The notes: generated from the sequence alone by a model not told the origin. Shown: positions 26,533 through 37,028, counted from the stretch's first letter. The stretch is 64,000 nucleotides of DNA from Chryseobacterium sp. 18061 (GCA_902706205.1 CACSKA010000002.1:1-64000); one strand, 5' to 3'. Translations and numbers: made by a program.

Positions 26533-26625
26533 ATCGTCACTTATTACTCACAGAAAATTGTTGCGCATTATAGCGAATCTGGGCTTCATATAGGGCGACT
26601 TTTTTCAAACGTGAGGGATAACGAA

Positions 26626-27735
26626 ATGCCGACGCTATCACGGCTCTATATTCATCCTGTAAAATCAATGCGTGGGATCGGCGTCACACATGCGCTGGCC
26701 GACATCAGCGGCATGGCATTTGACCGTATTTTTATGGTTACCGAGCCGGACGGCACATTCATTACCGCTCGCCAGTATCCGCAGATGGTGCGCTTCACCC
26801 CGGTACCGACTCACGAGGGTTTACACCTCACCGCACCAGATGGCAGCTCGGCGATTGTACGCTTTGCGGACTTCGCAACAGAAAGCGCCCCCACCCAAGT
26901 CTGGAGTGCTCACTTTACCGCGCGGATTGCACCTGCTGGCATAAACCAGTGGTTATCAGGATTCTTTAAACGTGATGTCCAGTTACGCTGGGTGGGGCAA
27001 CAACCGACCCGTCGCGTCAAACGTCATGAGGCAGTCCCCCTCTCTTTCGCCGACGGTTTCCCCTATTTACTGACGACCGAAGCCTCATTGAGAGACCTGC
27101 AAAATCGCTGCTCTGCCAGCGTGCAGATGGAGCAGTTTCGCCCCAATCTGGTGGTGACCGGCACGCAGCCGTGGGAAGAAGACACCTGGAAAGTGGTGCG
27201 TATCGGCGACGTGGTCTTTGACGTCGTGAAACCCTGCAGCCGCTGTATTTTTACCACCGTCAGCCCCACTAAAGGCCAAAAGCACCCTTCCGGTGAACCA
27301 TTAGCCACACTGCAAACCTTCCGCACAGCGCAGGACAACGGTGATGTCGATTTCGGTCAAAACTTGATTGCCCGCAACAGCGGCGTGGTTCGCGTAGGCG
27401 ATGAGGTAGAAATCCTCTCAACCGGACCGGGTAAAACGTACGGTGCGGGCGAAGCGGAAGAAACGCTGGACGTGAACGTCACGCAGGATGCCGTGGTCGA
27501 CATTGACTGGGAGGGCGACGTCTTCAAAGGAAACAATCAGCAGGTTTTACTGGAACAGCTGGAACAACAGGGGATCCGCGTGCCCTACTCTTGCCGGGCC
27601 GGAATATGCGGGAGTTGCCGCGTAACGCTGGTCGAAGGGGAAGTCAGCCCGATGAAGAAAAGTGCAGTCTCTGAAGATGGCACCATTCTTTGCTGCAGCT
27701 GCGTTCCAAAAACCGCGCTGCGCCTTTCGCGTTAA
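26626..27735 (+). CDS. ycbX: MOSC and [2Fe-2S] protein YcbX
   Basis: The product (369 aa, E. coli length) has an N-terminal MOSC_N beta-barrel ([15 protein letters not shown]), a MOSC domain ([30 protein letters not shown] with the Mo-binding cysteine) and a C-terminal plant-type ferredoxin domain with CRAGICGSC and a final CCSC cluster. E. coli YcbX is a molybdenum enzyme that reduces N-hydroxylated base analogues. ATG 26626 is the family start; an upstream GTG at 26611 adds five residues. It converges with zapC, 4-bp overlap. Confidence 0.95.
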   Translation: MPTLSRLYIHPVKSMRGIGVTHALADISGMAFDRIFMVTEPDGTFITARQYPQMVRFTPVPTHEGLHLTAPDGSSAIVRFADFATESAPTQVWSAHFTARIAPAGINQWLSGFFKRDVQLRWVGQQPTRRVKRHEAVPLSFADGFPYLLTTEASLRDLQNRCSASVQMEQFRPNLVVTGTQPWEEDTWKVVRIGDVVFDVVKPCSRCIFTTVSPTKGQKHPSGEPLATLQTFRTAQDNGDVDFGQNLIARNSGVVRVGDEVEILSTGPGKTYGAGEAEETLDVNVTQDAVVDIDWEGDVFKGNNQQVLLEQLEQQGIRVPYSCRAGICGSCRVTLVEGEVSPMKKSAVSEDGTILCCSCVPKTALRLSR

Positions 27736-28274
27736 ACCGCCTGACCGTAAGCCTGTGCAGCCGACAGCGGCTGTGGCTGGAGGCGGTCATTCATCACTTT
27801 AATCGCATCGCCTAACTGCATGGTACGACCGGCTAACATCAACCCCGGCTGTGCCAGCAGGCAAAGCGCTGCGTTATCACCCGGCTCAACCACCAGCAGA
27901 TTCACACGCTCACCGCTGTCGCTCAGCCAGACCGCTGCGGCGTCGCCGGTCACCGGCTGCCAGTTCTCTCCGTGCGCGACAAAGTGCCAGCTTTTTGGCA
28001 TCTGCGGTTTGAGGAAACGGATGGCGACCAGCGCATTGAGAATAAGCTCTGCGCGGTGTTCTTTGGTTAATTCCAGGTCACGACATCTGTCTTCAAACGA
28101 GAAATAGAGCGCGGCATCGTCAACACAAAAGCCTGTAGGATCAAAGGCATCCGGTGTCAGCATCCGACGGGCGAAACGTGAACGAAACAACATACCATTG
28201 GCTAAATCGAGCATCATACGATCGTGCTCTTCATCAAAATACCAACGCCAGTTATCGTCAGGTTTAATTCGCAT
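27732..28274 (-). CDS. zapC: FtsZ-associated protein ZapC
   Basis: The product (180 aa, E. coli length) is ZapC (YcbW), a cytoplasmic protein that bundles FtsZ filaments and stabilises the Z ring. It begins [20 protein letters not shown], matching the family. Monocistronic between ycbX and pyrD; the stop overlaps ycbX by 4 bp. Together with sulA, this window has two opposite FtsZ regulators. Confidence 0.95.
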   Translation of the reverse strand: MRIKPDDNWRWYFDEEHDRMMLDLANGMLFRSRFARRMLTPDAFDPTGFCVDDAALYFSFEDRCRDLELTKEHRAELILNALVAIRFLKPQMPKSWHFVAHGENWQPVTGDAAAVWLSDSGERVNLLVVEPGDNAALCLLAQPGLMLAGRTMQLGDAIKVMNDRLQPQPLSAAQAYGQAV

Positions 28275-28392
28275 TTCTGTTCCCCGCCCTCATAAGCATC
28301 CTTTGCCTTAAAGAATAATCCCGTTTCGTTAATTTGCCTGAATTAAGAAAAGACCATAACGTTTAAATTAGCAACATTTGTGGAATATAAAA

Positions 28393-28422
28393 CAACCAGG
28401 GCAGGAAATAAAGCCCTGGTTG
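28393..28422 (-). terminator. pyrD terminator
   Basis: CAACCAGGGC pairs with GCCCTGGTTG around a 10-nt loop; on the minus strand TTTTAT follows. It lies 19 bp after the pyrD stop. Confidence 0.8.
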
Positions 28423-28440
28423 TAAATTGCACAATGAAGA

Positions 28441-29451
28441 TTAGAGGTGGGTAACGATTTCTTTAATCAGAGGCGGGCCTTTAAAAATAAACCCGGAATA
28501 GATCTGAACAAGCGTTGCCCCAGCAGCCACCTTCTCACGCGCGGCCATCACCGAATCAATCCCCCCCACACCAATTATAGGTAAATGACCTTTTAATTCG
28601 GCAGAGAGCATTCGAATAATTTCCGTACTTTTTAACTGCAATGGACGACCACTTAAACCGCCAGTTTCGTCACAGTGTTTCATTCCCTGGACAAGCGTTC
28701 GGTCGAGTGTGGTATTGGTTGCAATAACACCATCGATATTATGGCGAACTAAACTGTCGGCCACCTGGATCAATTCTTCAGGCGAAAGATCCGGGGCGAT
28801 CTTAACCGCCACTGGAACATATTTGTGGTGAACAGATTGCAGTTCATTTTGCTTATTTTTAATCGCTGCCAACAAATCATCCAGCGCTTCACCATATTGC
28901 AACGTACGCAGACCCGGGGTATTCGGCGACGAAATATTGACCGCGATATAACCGGCATAAGCGTAGACTTTTTCCATACAAATCAGATAGTCATCTTTAC
29001 CTTGCTCAACTGGCGTGTCTTTATTTTTGCCAATATTAATACCGAGGATCCCGTCGAAATGGGATTTTTTAACGTTCTCAACCAGGTTATCAACGCCCAG
29101 GTTATTAAAGCCCATGCGGTTGATCAGACCTTCGGCGTCGACCAGACGGAAGATCCTTGGTTTGTCGTTCCCTGGCTGTGGACGCGGTGTGACGGTACCG
29201 ACTTCAATCGAGCCGAAGCCCATCGCGCCGAGTGCATCAATGCACTCCCCGTTCTTATCAAGTCCGGCGGCTAAACCCAGAGGGTTTTTAAACGTCAGCC
29301 CCATGCAGGTGACCGGTTTTGATGGCACTTTCTGGCGCACAAGCGCTTCGAATGGTGTGCCTGTTACACGGCGTAATTGTTGAAACGTGACTTCATGAGC
29401 GCGCTCAGGATCGAGCTGGAAAAGGGCTTTACGAACGAAGGGGTAGTACAT
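28441..29451 (-). CDS. pyrD: Dihydroorotate dehydrogenase (quinone)
   Basis: The product (336 aa, E. coli length) is a class 2 enzyme on the inner membrane that oxidises dihydroorotate to orotate, passing electrons through FMN to quinone. The N-terminal amphipathic helix ([19 protein letters not shown]) binds the membrane, the catalytic serine is in [12 protein letters not shown], and the FMN loop is [19 protein letters not shown]. The start follows GGAGAG. The leader hairpin and the PurR box indicate pyrimidine and purine control. Confidence 0.98.
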   Translation of the reverse strand: MYYPFVRKALFQLDPERAHEVTFQQLRRVTGTPFEALVRQKVPSKPVTCMGLTFKNPLGLAAGLDKNGECIDALGAMGFGSIEVGTVTPRPQPGNDKPRIFRLVDAEGLINRMGFNNLGVDNLVENVKKSHFDGILGINIGKNKDTPVEQGKDDYLICMEKVYAYAGYIAVNISSPNTPGLRTLQYGEALDDLLAAIKNKQNELQSVHHKYVPVAVKIAPDLSPEELIQVADSLVRHNIDGVIATNTTLDRTLVQGMKHCDETGGLSGRPLQLKSTEIIRMLSAELKGHLPIIGVGGIDSVMAAREKVAAGATLVQIYSGFIFKGPPLIKEIVTHL

Positions 29452-29466
29452 GAACTCTCCTGGATT

Positions 29467-29494
29467 CCCGGTAGCAAACCGGGGGCGTATTATG
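29467..29494 (-). promoter_or_regulatory. pyrD -10 element and leader hairpin
   Basis: On the minus strand, CATAAT (29489-29494) is followed by ACGCCCCCGG, where transcription should start, then the hairpin CCCGGT-TTGCT-ACCGGG (29467-29483) just before the GGAGAG ribosome-binding site. In E. coli pyrC and pyrD, CTP-dependent choice of start point decides whether such a hairpin forms and blocks translation. Conservation of that mechanism here is inferred. Confidence 0.65.
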
Positions 29495-29546
29495 TTCGAT
29501 CAGCCGCCGAAAGGGAATTGACCTGTCGCAAAAAATGCCTCAAAAA

Positions 29547-29562
29547 GCGCAAACGTTTACTT
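29547..29562 (-). promoter_or_regulatory. PurR box upstream of pyrD
   Basis: GCGCAAACGTTTACTT contains the PurR core GCAAACGTTT of the consensus ACGCAAACGTTTGCGT. It lies 53 bp upstream of the -10 element. PurR control of pyrD is known in E. coli. Confidence 0.75.
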
Positions 29563-29668
29563 AATTGCAGTTTTTGGCAATCCAGTGCCGGAAAAATCAT
29601 TTAGCGAACGCGCCTGCCTCTGACACACTCCAGACAAATGTTATCAATGTTAAATAAATGAAAATATT

Positions 29669-29797
29669 TATACCCGAAATAATTCAAGTTGCCGGAAGGC
29701 GGCAAAAGAACGAATCCCCAGGAGCTTACTTGAGTAAGTGACTGGGGTGAGAGAGTGCAGCCAACGCACCTACAGATTGAAGTATGACGGGGATATA
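29669..29797. repeat. ERIC element (intergenic repeat unit) in the ssu leader
   Basis: The roughly 127-bp element starts TATACCCGAAATAATTCAAG and ends near GACGGGGATATA, the terminal inverted repeat. The core contains GAATCCCCAGGAGCTTAC and AAGTAAGTGACTGGGGTGAG, the sequences on which the ERIC consensus primers are based. It sits between pyrD and ssuE and ends directly against the ssuE Shine-Dalgarno AAGGAG (29797-29802). Of the gap 29452-29807, the rest is the pyrD leader and PurR box plus about 100 bp in which I see no feature. K-12 has a fimbrial gene cluster in this interval. Confidence 0.93.
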
Positions 29798-29807
29798 AGG
29801 AGAGATT

Positions 29808-30383
29808 ATGCGTGTCATTACACTAGCGGGCAGCCCGCGTTTTCCTTCACGTTCCAGCGCGCTGCTGGAATATGCCAGAGAGACCCTCTCCCGGGTAGAC
29901 ATCGAAGTATGTCACTGGCATTTGCAGAATTTCGAACCGGAAGATTTGCTCTATGCGCGCTTTGACAGCCCTGCTCTGTTGGCGCTTATTGAACAACTGG
30001 CGCAGGCGGACGGCCTGATTGTCGCCACCCCGGTTTATAAAGCCTCTTTTTCTGGCGCGTTAAAAACTCTGCTGGACCTGTTACCGGAACGTGCGCTGGA
30101 AGGCAAAGTCGTTCTGCCGCTGGCCACCGGCGGCACCGTGGCGCACATGCTGGCGGTGGATTACGCCCTGAAACCCGTGCTCAATGCCCTGAAAGCACAG
30201 GAAATACTGCACGGCGTTTTCGCCGATGACAGCCAGGTTCAGGATTATCAGCACAAGCCGCAGTTCAGCCCAAATCTGCAAAAACGCCTCGATAGCGCGC
30301 TGGAAACCTTCTGGCAAGCGCTGCACCGCCGCGACATCCGCGTTCCGGCCTTCCATCTTCCGCAAGGAGTCGCCCATGTTTAA
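29808..30383 (+). CDS. ssuE: NAD(P)H-dependent FMN reductase SsuE
   Basis: The product (191 aa, E. coli length) supplies FMNH2 to the SsuD monooxygenase. It is a flavodoxin-like protein; [22 protein letters not shown] is the phosphate-binding start and [18 protein letters not shown] a conserved substrate and tetramer segment. First gene of ssuEADCB. An AAGGAG Shine-Dalgarno lies 5 bp before the ATG, at the end of the ERIC element. Its 3' end overlaps ssuA by 8 bp. The E. coli operon is activated by Cbl under sulfate starvation; a promoter is not clear here. Confidence 0.97.
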   Translation: MRVITLAGSPRFPSRSSALLEYARETLSRVDIEVCHWHLQNFEPEDLLYARFDSPALLALIEQLAQADGLIVATPVYKASFSGALKTLLDLLPERALEGKVVLPLATGGTVAHMLAVDYALKPVLNALKAQEILHGVFADDSQVQDYQHKPQFSPNLQKRLDSALETFWQALHRRDIRVPAFHLPQGVAHV

Positions 30384-31365
30384 TCTGTTTCGCCCACGTA
30401 TTCGCAGCCTGGCGCTGACCGGGCTGCTGACCCTTTCGGCCTGGAGCCACGCGGCAGAACCTGCGCCGGACGCACTGCGCATCGGCTATCAGAAAGGCAG
30501 CATCAGCATGGTGCTGGCGAAAAGCCACCAGCTTCTGGAAAAACGTTACCCGAACACCAAATTCTCGTGGGTGGAATTTCCCGCCGGTCCGCAAATGCTC
30601 GAAGCGTTAAACGTGGGCAGCATTGATTTGGGCAGCACCGGCGACATTCCGCCTATTTTCGCACAAGCCGCAGGAGCAGATTTAGTTTATGTCGGCGTCG
30701 AACCGCCGAAGCCGAAAGCGGAAGTGATTCTGGTGCCGGAAAACAGCCCGATCAAAACCGTTGCCGATTTGAAAGGCCATAAAGTGGCGTTACAGAAAGG
30801 CTCCAGTTCACACAACCTCTTGCTGCGTGCATTACAGCAGGCGGGCCTGAAATTTACGGATATTCAACCCATCTGGCTGACTCCCGCCGATGCCCGCGCG
30901 GCATTCCAGCAAGGGGACGTAGACGCCTGGACCATTTGGGACCCGTACTATTCTGCCGCGTTATTGCACGGCGGCGTGCGAGTCCTGGCTGATGGCAGCG
31001 AGCTGAAGCAAACCGGCTCCTTCTATTTAGCCTCGCGCCCTTACGCTGAGAAAAACGGTAGCTTTATAGAAGGCATTCTCGACACATTTAGTCAGGCCGA
31101 TGCGCTGACAATTAGCCAGCGTCAGCAAAGTACCGAGCTGCTAGCGAAAACAATGGGCCTGCCGGAAGCGGTGATTGCCAGCTATCTCAATCATCGCCCA
31201 CCCACTGCCATCGGTCCGGTCAGCGAAGAGACCGCCCGTCGCCAGCAGGACACCGCCGATCTGTTTTATGAAAATCACCTTGTGCCGAAAAAAGTCGACA
31301 TCAAAAGCCGCATTTGGCAGCCCATTTCTCAGCCTTCAGCAGCCCAACAAGGAGCTAAATCATGA
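30376..31365 (+). CDS. ssuA: Alkanesulfonate-binding periplasmic protein
   Basis: The product (329 aa) captures aliphatic sulfonates in the periplasm for the SsuBC transporter. The start ATG at 30376 has AAGGAG eight bases upstream and begins a signal peptide of about 26 residues ending in SAWSHA. The mature part is an NMT1/SsuA-type binding fold ([41 protein letters not shown]). The 5' end overlaps ssuE and the stop overlaps the ssuD ATG (ATGA), so translation is likely coupled. Confidence 0.96.
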   Translation: MFNLFRPRIRSLALTGLLTLSAWSHAAEPAPDALRIGYQKGSISMVLAKSHQLLEKRYPNTKFSWVEFPAGPQMLEALNVGSIDLGSTGDIPPIFAQAAGADLVYVGVEPPKPKAEVILVPENSPIKTVADLKGHKVALQKGSSSHNLLLRALQQAGLKFTDIQPIWLTPADARAAFQQGDVDAWTIWDPYYSAALLHGGVRVLADGSELKQTGSFYLASRPYAEKNGSFIEGILDTFSQADALTISQRQQSTELLAKTMGLPEAVIASYLNHRPPTAIGPVSEETARRQQDTADLFYENHLVPKKVDIKSRIWQPISQPSAAQQGAKS

Positions 31366-32507
31366 GCCTGAATATGTTCTGGTTTTTACCGACGCACGGC
31401 GACGGCCACTATCTTGGCAGCGACGATAATGCCCGTCCGGTCGATCATGGTTATCTCCAGCAGATAGCCCAGACCGCAGACCGACTCGGCTTCACCGGCG
31501 TTCTGATCCCGACCGGTCGCTCCTGTGAAGATGCCTGGCTGGTTGCGGCGTCGATGATCCCGGTCACGCAACGGCTCAAATTTCTGGTCGCCCTTCGCCC
31601 AAGTGTGATTTCCCCTACCGTCGCTGCCCGTCAGGCTGCGACGCTGGACAGATTATCTAATGGACGCGCGCTGTTTAACCTGGTGACCGGCAGCGATCCA
31701 CAGGAATTAGCGGCCGACGGCGTTTTCCTCGATCACACCGAACGCTATGAAGCCTCTGCTGAATTTACGCATATCTGGCGGCGCCTGCTGGAAGGCGAAA
31801 CCGTCGATTTTGACGGAAAATATCAAAAAGTGCGCGGCGCCAAATTGCTGTTTCCCCCGGTTCAACAGCCGCGTCCTCCACTCTATTTTGGCGGGTCGTC
31901 GGACGTGGCACAGGATCTGGCAGCCGAGCAGGTTGACCTGTATCTGACCTGGGGTGAACCGCCTGCACAGGTAAAAGATAAGATAGCCCAGGTCCGCGTG
32001 AAGGCCGCTAAACACGGGCGTAAAGTGCGCTTTGGTATTCGTCTGCACGTGATTGTGCGCGAAACCAATGCCGAAGCCTGGGAGGCTGCAAACCGACTCA
32101 TTTCCCGCCTCGATGATGACACCATCGCCAAAGCGCAGGCGGCATTTGCCCGCACCGACTCCGTTGGCCAGCAGCGGATGGCCGCTCTGCACGGTGGACA
32201 GCGAGACAAGCTCGAAATCAGTCCTAACCTGTGGGCCGGCGTAGGTCTGGTTCGCGGCGGCGCGGGTACAGCGCTGGTAGGCGATGGCCCAACCGTGGCG
32301 GCGCGTATTAATGAATATGCGGCGCTGGGCATCGACAGCTTTGTGCTTTCCGGGTATCCGCATCTGGAAGAGGCTTACAAAGTGGGTGAACTGCTGTTCC
32401 CACACCTGGACGTCGCCATCCCGGAAATCCCTCAGCCGCCGGCATTGCAGTTGCAGGGCGAGGCCGTCGCCAACGAATTTTTACCGCGCAAAGTCGCACA
32501 GAGTTAA
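31362..32507 (+). CDS. ssuD: FMNH2-dependent alkanesulfonate monooxygenase
   Basis: The product (381 aa, E. coli length) cleaves C1 and longer alkanesulfonates to aldehyde and sulfite with O2 and FMNH2 from SsuE. It is a luciferase-like TIM barrel: [14 protein letters not shown] opens it, [32 protein letters not shown] is the characteristic family segment, and [16 protein letters not shown] and [13 protein letters not shown] follow. A cysteine near residue 54 (TGRSCEDAW) matches the active-site Cys of SsuD. Overlaps ssuA by 4 bp. Confidence 0.98.
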   Translation: MSLNMFWFLPTHGDGHYLGSDDNARPVDHGYLQQIAQTADRLGFTGVLIPTGRSCEDAWLVAASMIPVTQRLKFLVALRPSVISPTVAARQAATLDRLSNGRALFNLVTGSDPQELAADGVFLDHTERYEASAEFTHIWRRLLEGETVDFDGKYQKVRGAKLLFPPVQQPRPPLYFGGSSDVAQDLAAEQVDLYLTWGEPPAQVKDKIAQVRVKAAKHGRKVRFGIRLHVIVRETNAEAWEAANRLISRLDDDTIAKAQAAFARTDSVGQQRMAALHGGQRDKLEISPNLWAGVGLVRGGAGTALVGDGPTVAARINEYAALGIDSFVLSGYPHLEEAYKVGELLFPHLDVAIPEIPQPPALQLQGEAVANEFLPRKVAQS

Positions 32508-32516
32508 GGAGTGTCT

Positions 32517-33308
32517 ATGGCAACGCCTGCAAATAAGTGGTTGCTCCGCGTTGCCCCCTGGCTGCTGCCAGTGGGCATCGTCATCTTCTGGCAAATCGCC
32601 TCGGTGACAGGCTGGCTTTCGACCCGCATTCTGCCGTCGCCCGAAGGCGTCATCAAAGCGTTCTGGTCGCTTTCAGCCAGTGGCGAACTGTGGCAGCACC
32701 TGGCGATCAGCTCGTGGCGAGCATTGGTTGGTTTCTCTATCGGTGGCTCGATTGGCTTGCTTCTGGGGCTTATCAGCGGGTTGTCGCGCTGGGGAGAACG
32801 TCTGCTCGATACGTCGATCCAAATGCTGCGCAATGTGCCGCATCTGGCGCTTATCCCGCTGGTTATTTTATGGTTTGGTATCGATGAAAGCGCCAAGATT
32901 TTCCTCGTTGCCCTCGGCACGCTGTTCCCGATTTATATCAATACCTGGCATGGGATCCGCAGTATTGACCAAGGGCTGGTTGAAATGGCGCGCAGCTACG
33001 GATTATCTGGCCCGGCTCTGTTCTGGCACGTTATTCTGCCCGGCGCCCTGCCCTCGATTATGGTCGGCGTGCGCTTTGCGTTGGGCCTGATGTGGCTGAC
33101 GCTGATTGTCGCGGAGACGATTTCCGCCAACGCCGGGATTGGCTATCTTGCGATGAACGCCCGCGAATTCCTGCAAACCGATGTCGTCGTGGTCGCCATT
33201 ATTCTTTATGCCCTGCTAGGTAAACTGGCGGATGTCAGCGCACAACTACTGGAACGCGTCTGGCTGCGCTGGAATCCGACTTACCAATTGAAGGAGATTT
33301 CCGTATGA
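32517..33308 (+). CDS. ssuC: Alkanesulfonate ABC permease
   Basis: The product (263 aa, E. coli length) is the inner-membrane channel of SsuABC, with six helices and the EAA-type loop around [28 protein letters not shown]. The start is ATG 32517, with AAGGAG 5 bp upstream; a GTG at 32511 overlaps that ribosome-binding site and is unlikely. It follows ssuD by 9 bp and overlaps ssuB by 4 bp. Confidence 0.96.
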   Translation: MATPANKWLLRVAPWLLPVGIVIFWQIASVTGWLSTRILPSPEGVIKAFWSLSASGELWQHLAISSWRALVGFSIGGSIGLLLGLISGLSRWGERLLDTSIQMLRNVPHLALIPLVILWFGIDESAKIFLVALGTLFPIYINTWHGIRSIDQGLVEMARSYGLSGPALFWHVILPGALPSIMVGVRFALGLMWLTLIVAETISANAGIGYLAMNAREFLQTDVVVVAIILYALLGKLADVSAQLLERVWLRWNPTYQLKEISV

Positions 33309-34084
33309 ATACGGCTCGTCTGAATCCAGGCATTCCGCTGTTGCTGAACAATATTGGTAAACGCTACGGCAACAATACGGTGCTCAATGAACTCAATCTC
33401 CACATTCCGGCCGGACAGTTTGTGGCCGTGGTCGGACGCAGTGGCGGCGGGAAAAGTACGCTCCTGCGCTTGCTCGCCGGGCTGGAAAAACCCAATGCGG
33501 GCGAACTGCTGGCGGGCAACGGTCCACTGGCCGCCAGCCAGCAAGAGACGCGCATGATGTTTCAGGATGCGCGTCTCTTGCCCTGGAAAACAGTCATCGA
33601 TAACGTCGGTTTAGGGCTGAAAGGAAAATGGCGTGACGCGGCGCTGGATGCACTCGCGGCAGTGGGTCTGGAAAACCGCGCCAGTGAGTGGCCCGCGGCT
33701 CTTTCTGGCGGACAAAAGCAGCGCGTGGCCCTGGCGCGAGCGCTGATTCATCGCCCGGGATTATTGCTGCTGGATGAACCGCTCGGTGCGCTTGATGCGC
33801 TGACCCGTCTGGAAATGCAGGATTTGATCGCGTCGCTGTGGCTGTCGCAAGGGTTCACCGTGTTGCTGGTGACGCACGATGTCAGCGAGGCCGTGGCGAT
33901 GGCCGACCGGGTGCTGCTGATTGAGGACGGGAAAATTGGGCTGGATTTGACGGTTGATCTTCCGCGCCCGCGCCGGAAAGGGTCGGTGCGTCTGGCGGAG
34001 TTGGAAGCAGAGGTGTTGCACCGGGTGATGAAACGTGGGGGATCGGAGCCGTTGGTACAGCGATTGGCATCGGCGAATGCCTGA
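33305..34084 (+). CDS. ssuB: Alkanesulfonate ABC transporter ATPase
   Basis: The product (259 aa; E. coli 255) powers SsuC. Walker A is GRSGGGKST, signature LSGGQKQR, Walker [13 protein letters not shown] and H-loop LVTHDVSEA, all intact. The C-terminus [11 protein letters not shown] differs from E. coli and is slightly longer. Last gene of the operon; overlaps ssuC by 4 bp. Two GC-rich palindromes follow. Confidence 0.97.
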   Translation: MNTARLNPGIPLLLNNIGKRYGNNTVLNELNLHIPAGQFVAVVGRSGGGKSTLLRLLAGLEKPNAGELLAGNGPLAASQQETRMMFQDARLLPWKTVIDNVGLGLKGKWRDAALDALAAVGLENRASEWPAALSGGQKQRVALARALIHRPGLLLLDEPLGALDALTRLEMQDLIASLWLSQGFTVLLVTHDVSEAVAMADRVLLIEDGKIGLDLTVDLPRPRRKGSVRLAELEAEVLHRVMKRGGSEPLVQRLASANA

Positions 34085-34088
34085 TGCC

Positions 34089-34141
34089 CTCTCCCCGGGG
34101 GGAGAGACACAGGCATTCCCCTCTCCCGAGGGAGAGGGGAA
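34089..34141. repeat. Two C/T-rich palindromes between ssuB and pepN
   Basis: CTCTCCCC-GG-GGGGAGAG (34089-34106) and TTCCCCTCTCCC-GA-GGGAGAGGGGAA (34116-34141) are perfect or near-perfect inverted repeats of the same kind. They lie between convergent ssuB and pepN and probably end both transcripts. A related palindrome is at 55578-55599 in this window, so they look like a dispersed intergenic repeat. Confidence 0.7.
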
Positions 34142-34151
34142 AAGCCAGCTA

Positions 34152-36764
34152 TTACGCTAACGCTTTGGTGATTTTCTCGAACAGATCGCCGGACAGATTC
34201 TCCAGACCTTTCAGCTGTTCCAGCACAGCACGCATTTTTTCCTGACGCGCTGCATCGTAACGCTTCAGACGGATCAATGGCTCAATCAGACGCGACGCCA
34301 CCTGCGGGTTACGGCTGTTCAGTTCGGTCAGCATTTCGGCCAAGAACTGGTAGCCGCTGCCGTCTTCCGCATGGAACGCTGCCGGGTTGCTCATCGCAAA
34401 GGCACCAATCAGTGAACGGATTCGGTTCGGGTTGCTCAGGGTAAACGAACGGTGTTTCAGCAGGCTGCGCACGGTTTTCAGTACGTCACCTGCAGGGCTT
34501 GTGGACTGCAGAATGAACCATTTGTCCATGACCAGGCCATCGTGATGCCATTTGTCGTCGTATTCCTGCATCAGCGCGTCACGGCATGGCAACTGAGCGG
34601 CAACAGCCGCCGCCAACGCCGCCAGAGCATCGGTCATGTTGTCAGCGTGATGATACTGATGAATCACCAGCTTATCAGCCAGCTCTGCATCGTCAAACGC
34701 CAGGTAACGCAGACAGGTATTACGCAGTGAACGCTTGCCGATGTCGGCGTGCTCTACGCGATAAGCATCGAGTTTATTGACGTTGTAGACCGCGAGGAAC
34801 TCGTCTGCCAACTCTTTCGCCAGCGTACGGGTCAACGCTTCGCGCACCGTCGCAATGGCAACGGGATCGATGATGTCGAACAGTTCGGCAATTTCATTCA
34901 CCGATGGCAGCGTGAGGATTTCTGCCGCCAGCGCCGGATCAATTTTCTCATCCAGCAAAATTGCACGGAATGCATCAGCCACATGTACCGGCAGAGACAG
35001 CGGCTGACGCTGCTGATGACGGTTCACATTCAGCTTAATGTAAGTCGCAAGCAGACTCTGCGCCGCATCCCAACGAGAGAAATCGTTACGCGCGTGACGC
35101 ATCAGGAACGTTAGCTGCTGATCGCTCCATTTATATTCCAGTTTTACCGGCGCGGAGAACTCGCGCAGCAGCGACGGCACTGGCTGGAAGTAGACATTAT
35201 CAAAGATAAACGTCTGCTCGGCTTGGGTCACATTCAGCACATTATGCACCGGGTGACCGCCCTTCTGCAGCGGGATCACCTTGCCTTCGTTGTCATACAG
35301 TTCAATGTCGAACGGAATATGCAACGGCAGCTTTTCTTGCTGTTCAGAGGTTGGCGGCGTGTGCTGTTTGATGGTCAGCGTGTACTGCTCTGTTTCCGGG
35401 TTGTAGTCGTCATGCACGGTCACCACCGGCGTACCGGACTGGCTGTACCAGCGGCGGAAATGCGAGAGATCGACGTTGGACGCATCTTCCATCGCCTGCA
35501 CGAAATCGTCACAGGTGGCCGCGCTGCCATCGTGGCGCTCAAAGTAAAGCTGCATCCCTTTCTGGAAATTCGCTTCGCCAAGCAAGGTGTGCAGCATACG
35601 GATCACTTCTGAACCCTTTTCGTACACCGTCAGGGTATAGAAGTTGTTCATCTCGATAACCATATCCGGACGGATCGGGTGCGCCATTGGGCTGGCGTCT
35701 TCGGCGAACTGCATCCCGCGCATGGTGCGGACATTACTGATGCGGTTTACCGCACGTGAACCGAGATCTGAGCTGAACTCTTGATCGCGGAACACCGTTA
35801 AGCCTTCTTTCAAGCTCAGCTGGAACCAGTCGCGGCAGGTCACGCGGTTACCGGTCCAGTTGTGGAAGTATTCATGGCCGATCACACGTTCGATATCGAG
35901 ATAATCTTTATCTGTGGCGGTATCGGTGCGCGCCAGAACGTATTTAGAGTTAAAGACGTTCAGGCCTTTGTTTTCCATTGCGCCCATGTTGAAGAAGTCG
36001 ACGGCGACAATCATATAGATGTCGAGATCGTATTCGAGGCCGAAACGGTCTTCGTCCCATTTCATGGAATTTTGCAGCGAGGTCATCGCCCACGGCGCGC
36101 GATCCAGATTGCCGCGATCGACGAACAGTTCCAGTGCCACTTCACGACCCGAACGGGTGATGTATTTATCGCGCAATACATCGAAATCACCGGCCACTAA
36201 CGCAAACAGGTAGCACGGTTTCGGGAACGGATCCTGCCACTGTACCCAGTGACGGCCGTTTTCCAGTTCGCCCTGCGCAACGCGGTTGCCGTTGGAGAGC
36301 AGGTATGGATATTTGGTTTTATCCGCGATGATTTTGGTGGTAAAACGCGCCAGCACGTCCGGGCGGTCCAGATACCAGGTGATGTGACGGAACCCTTCCG
36401 CTTCACACTGCGTACAAAGCGCTTCACCCGACTGATACAGGCCTTCCAGCGCAGTGTTCGCCGCCGGGCTGATTTCATTAACGATGCGTAACGTGAAACG
36501 CTCCGGCAATCCGTCAATCACTAGCTGATTGTTTTCTTCTTTATAATCACTCCACGGCTGGTCGTTCACGTGCAGTGAAATCAGCGTTAAATCTTCACCA
36601 TTGAGGCGTAGCGGCGTGGCAGACGCAGCGTGACGAGTAATCTGGCTTTCTGCAGTCACGATGGTTTTTGCGGCATCCAGGTCAAAGGTCAGGTCGATAT
36701 CGCTGATCAGGTATTCCGGCGCACGATAGTCGTGGCGGTATTTGGCTTGGGGCTGTTGTGTCAT
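34152..36764 (-). CDS. pepN: Aminopeptidase N
   Basis: The product (870 aa, E. coli length) is a cytoplasmic M1 zinc aminopeptidase, the main broad-specificity one. The exopeptidase motif GAMEN is in FFNMGAMENKGL and the zinc site HEXXH-18-E in VIGHEYFHNWTGNRVTCRDWFQLSLKEG, all intact. The N-terminal beta domain, catalytic domain and long helical C-terminal domain are full length. Divergent from pncB, convergent with ssuB. Confidence 0.98.
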   Translation of the reverse strand: MTQQPQAKYRHDYRAPEYLISDIDLTFDLDAAKTIVTAESQITRHAASATPLRLNGEDLTLISLHVNDQPWSDYKEENNQLVIDGLPERFTLRIVNEISPAANTALEGLYQSGEALCTQCEAEGFRHITWYLDRPDVLARFTTKIIADKTKYPYLLSNGNRVAQGELENGRHWVQWQDPFPKPCYLFALVAGDFDVLRDKYITRSGREVALELFVDRGNLDRAPWAMTSLQNSMKWDEDRFGLEYDLDIYMIVAVDFFNMGAMENKGLNVFNSKYVLARTDTATDKDYLDIERVIGHEYFHNWTGNRVTCRDWFQLSLKEGLTVFRDQEFSSDLGSRAVNRISNVRTMRGMQFAEDASPMAHPIRPDMVIEMNNFYTLTVYEKGSEVIRMLHTLLGEANFQKGMQLYFERHDGSAATCDDFVQAMEDASNVDLSHFRRWYSQSGTPVVTVHDDYNPETEQYTLTIKQHTPPTSEQQEKLPLHIPFDIELYDNEGKVIPLQKGGHPVHNVLNVTQAEQTFIFDNVYFQPVPSLLREFSAPVKLEYKWSDQQLTFLMRHARNDFSRWDAAQSLLATYIKLNVNRHQQRQPLSLPVHVADAFRAILLDEKIDPALAAEILTLPSVNEIAELFDIIDPVAIATVREALTRTLAKELADEFLAVYNVNKLDAYRVEHADIGKRSLRNTCLRYLAFDDAELADKLVIHQYHHADNMTDALAALAAAVAAQLPCRDALMQEYDDKWHHDGLVMDKWFILQSTSPAGDVLKTVRSLLKHRSFTLSNPNRIRSLIGAFAMSNPAAFHAEDGSGYQFLAEMLTELNSRNPQVASRLIEPLIRLKRYDAARQEKMRAVLEQLKGLENLSGDLFEKITKALA

Positions 36765-36959
36765 AAAAAACCTTTAGCATCTTTTGTAAAGTGTCCGGTC
36801 CAGTCTATTCCTGTTGTCACTTTCACGCTACGCAGAATGTTCATCTTTTCAGGAGGAAACACGCAAATTGCTACATATCGGTAACACGCGGCACGTTTTG
36901 CCCTCGACCTGTCAAACACCTTGTGTTGTGATCGGGGTTCAATAATTCGATAAACAAGG

Positions 36960-37000
36960 TATACTCCTGCGGTTTCAGCCGTTGTTTATTGTACTAAACG
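36960..37000 (+). promoter_or_regulatory. pncB -10 element and NadR box
   Basis: TATACT (36960-36965) is a likely -10 element with TTCAAT (36938-36943) as a poor -35. TGTTTA-TTGTAC-TAAACG (36983-37000) matches the NadR operator TGTTTA-N6-TAAACA at 11 of 12 fixed positions. NadR represses pncB when NAD is plentiful. Confidence 0.8.
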
Positions 37001-37028
37001 CTCCTTTATGAGGATGCTATTGCGCACC

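Noticed and set aside
32511..32516. GTG upstream start for ssuC
   Set aside because: It overlaps the AAGGAG ribosome-binding site of ATG 32517, which also gives the E. coli length.
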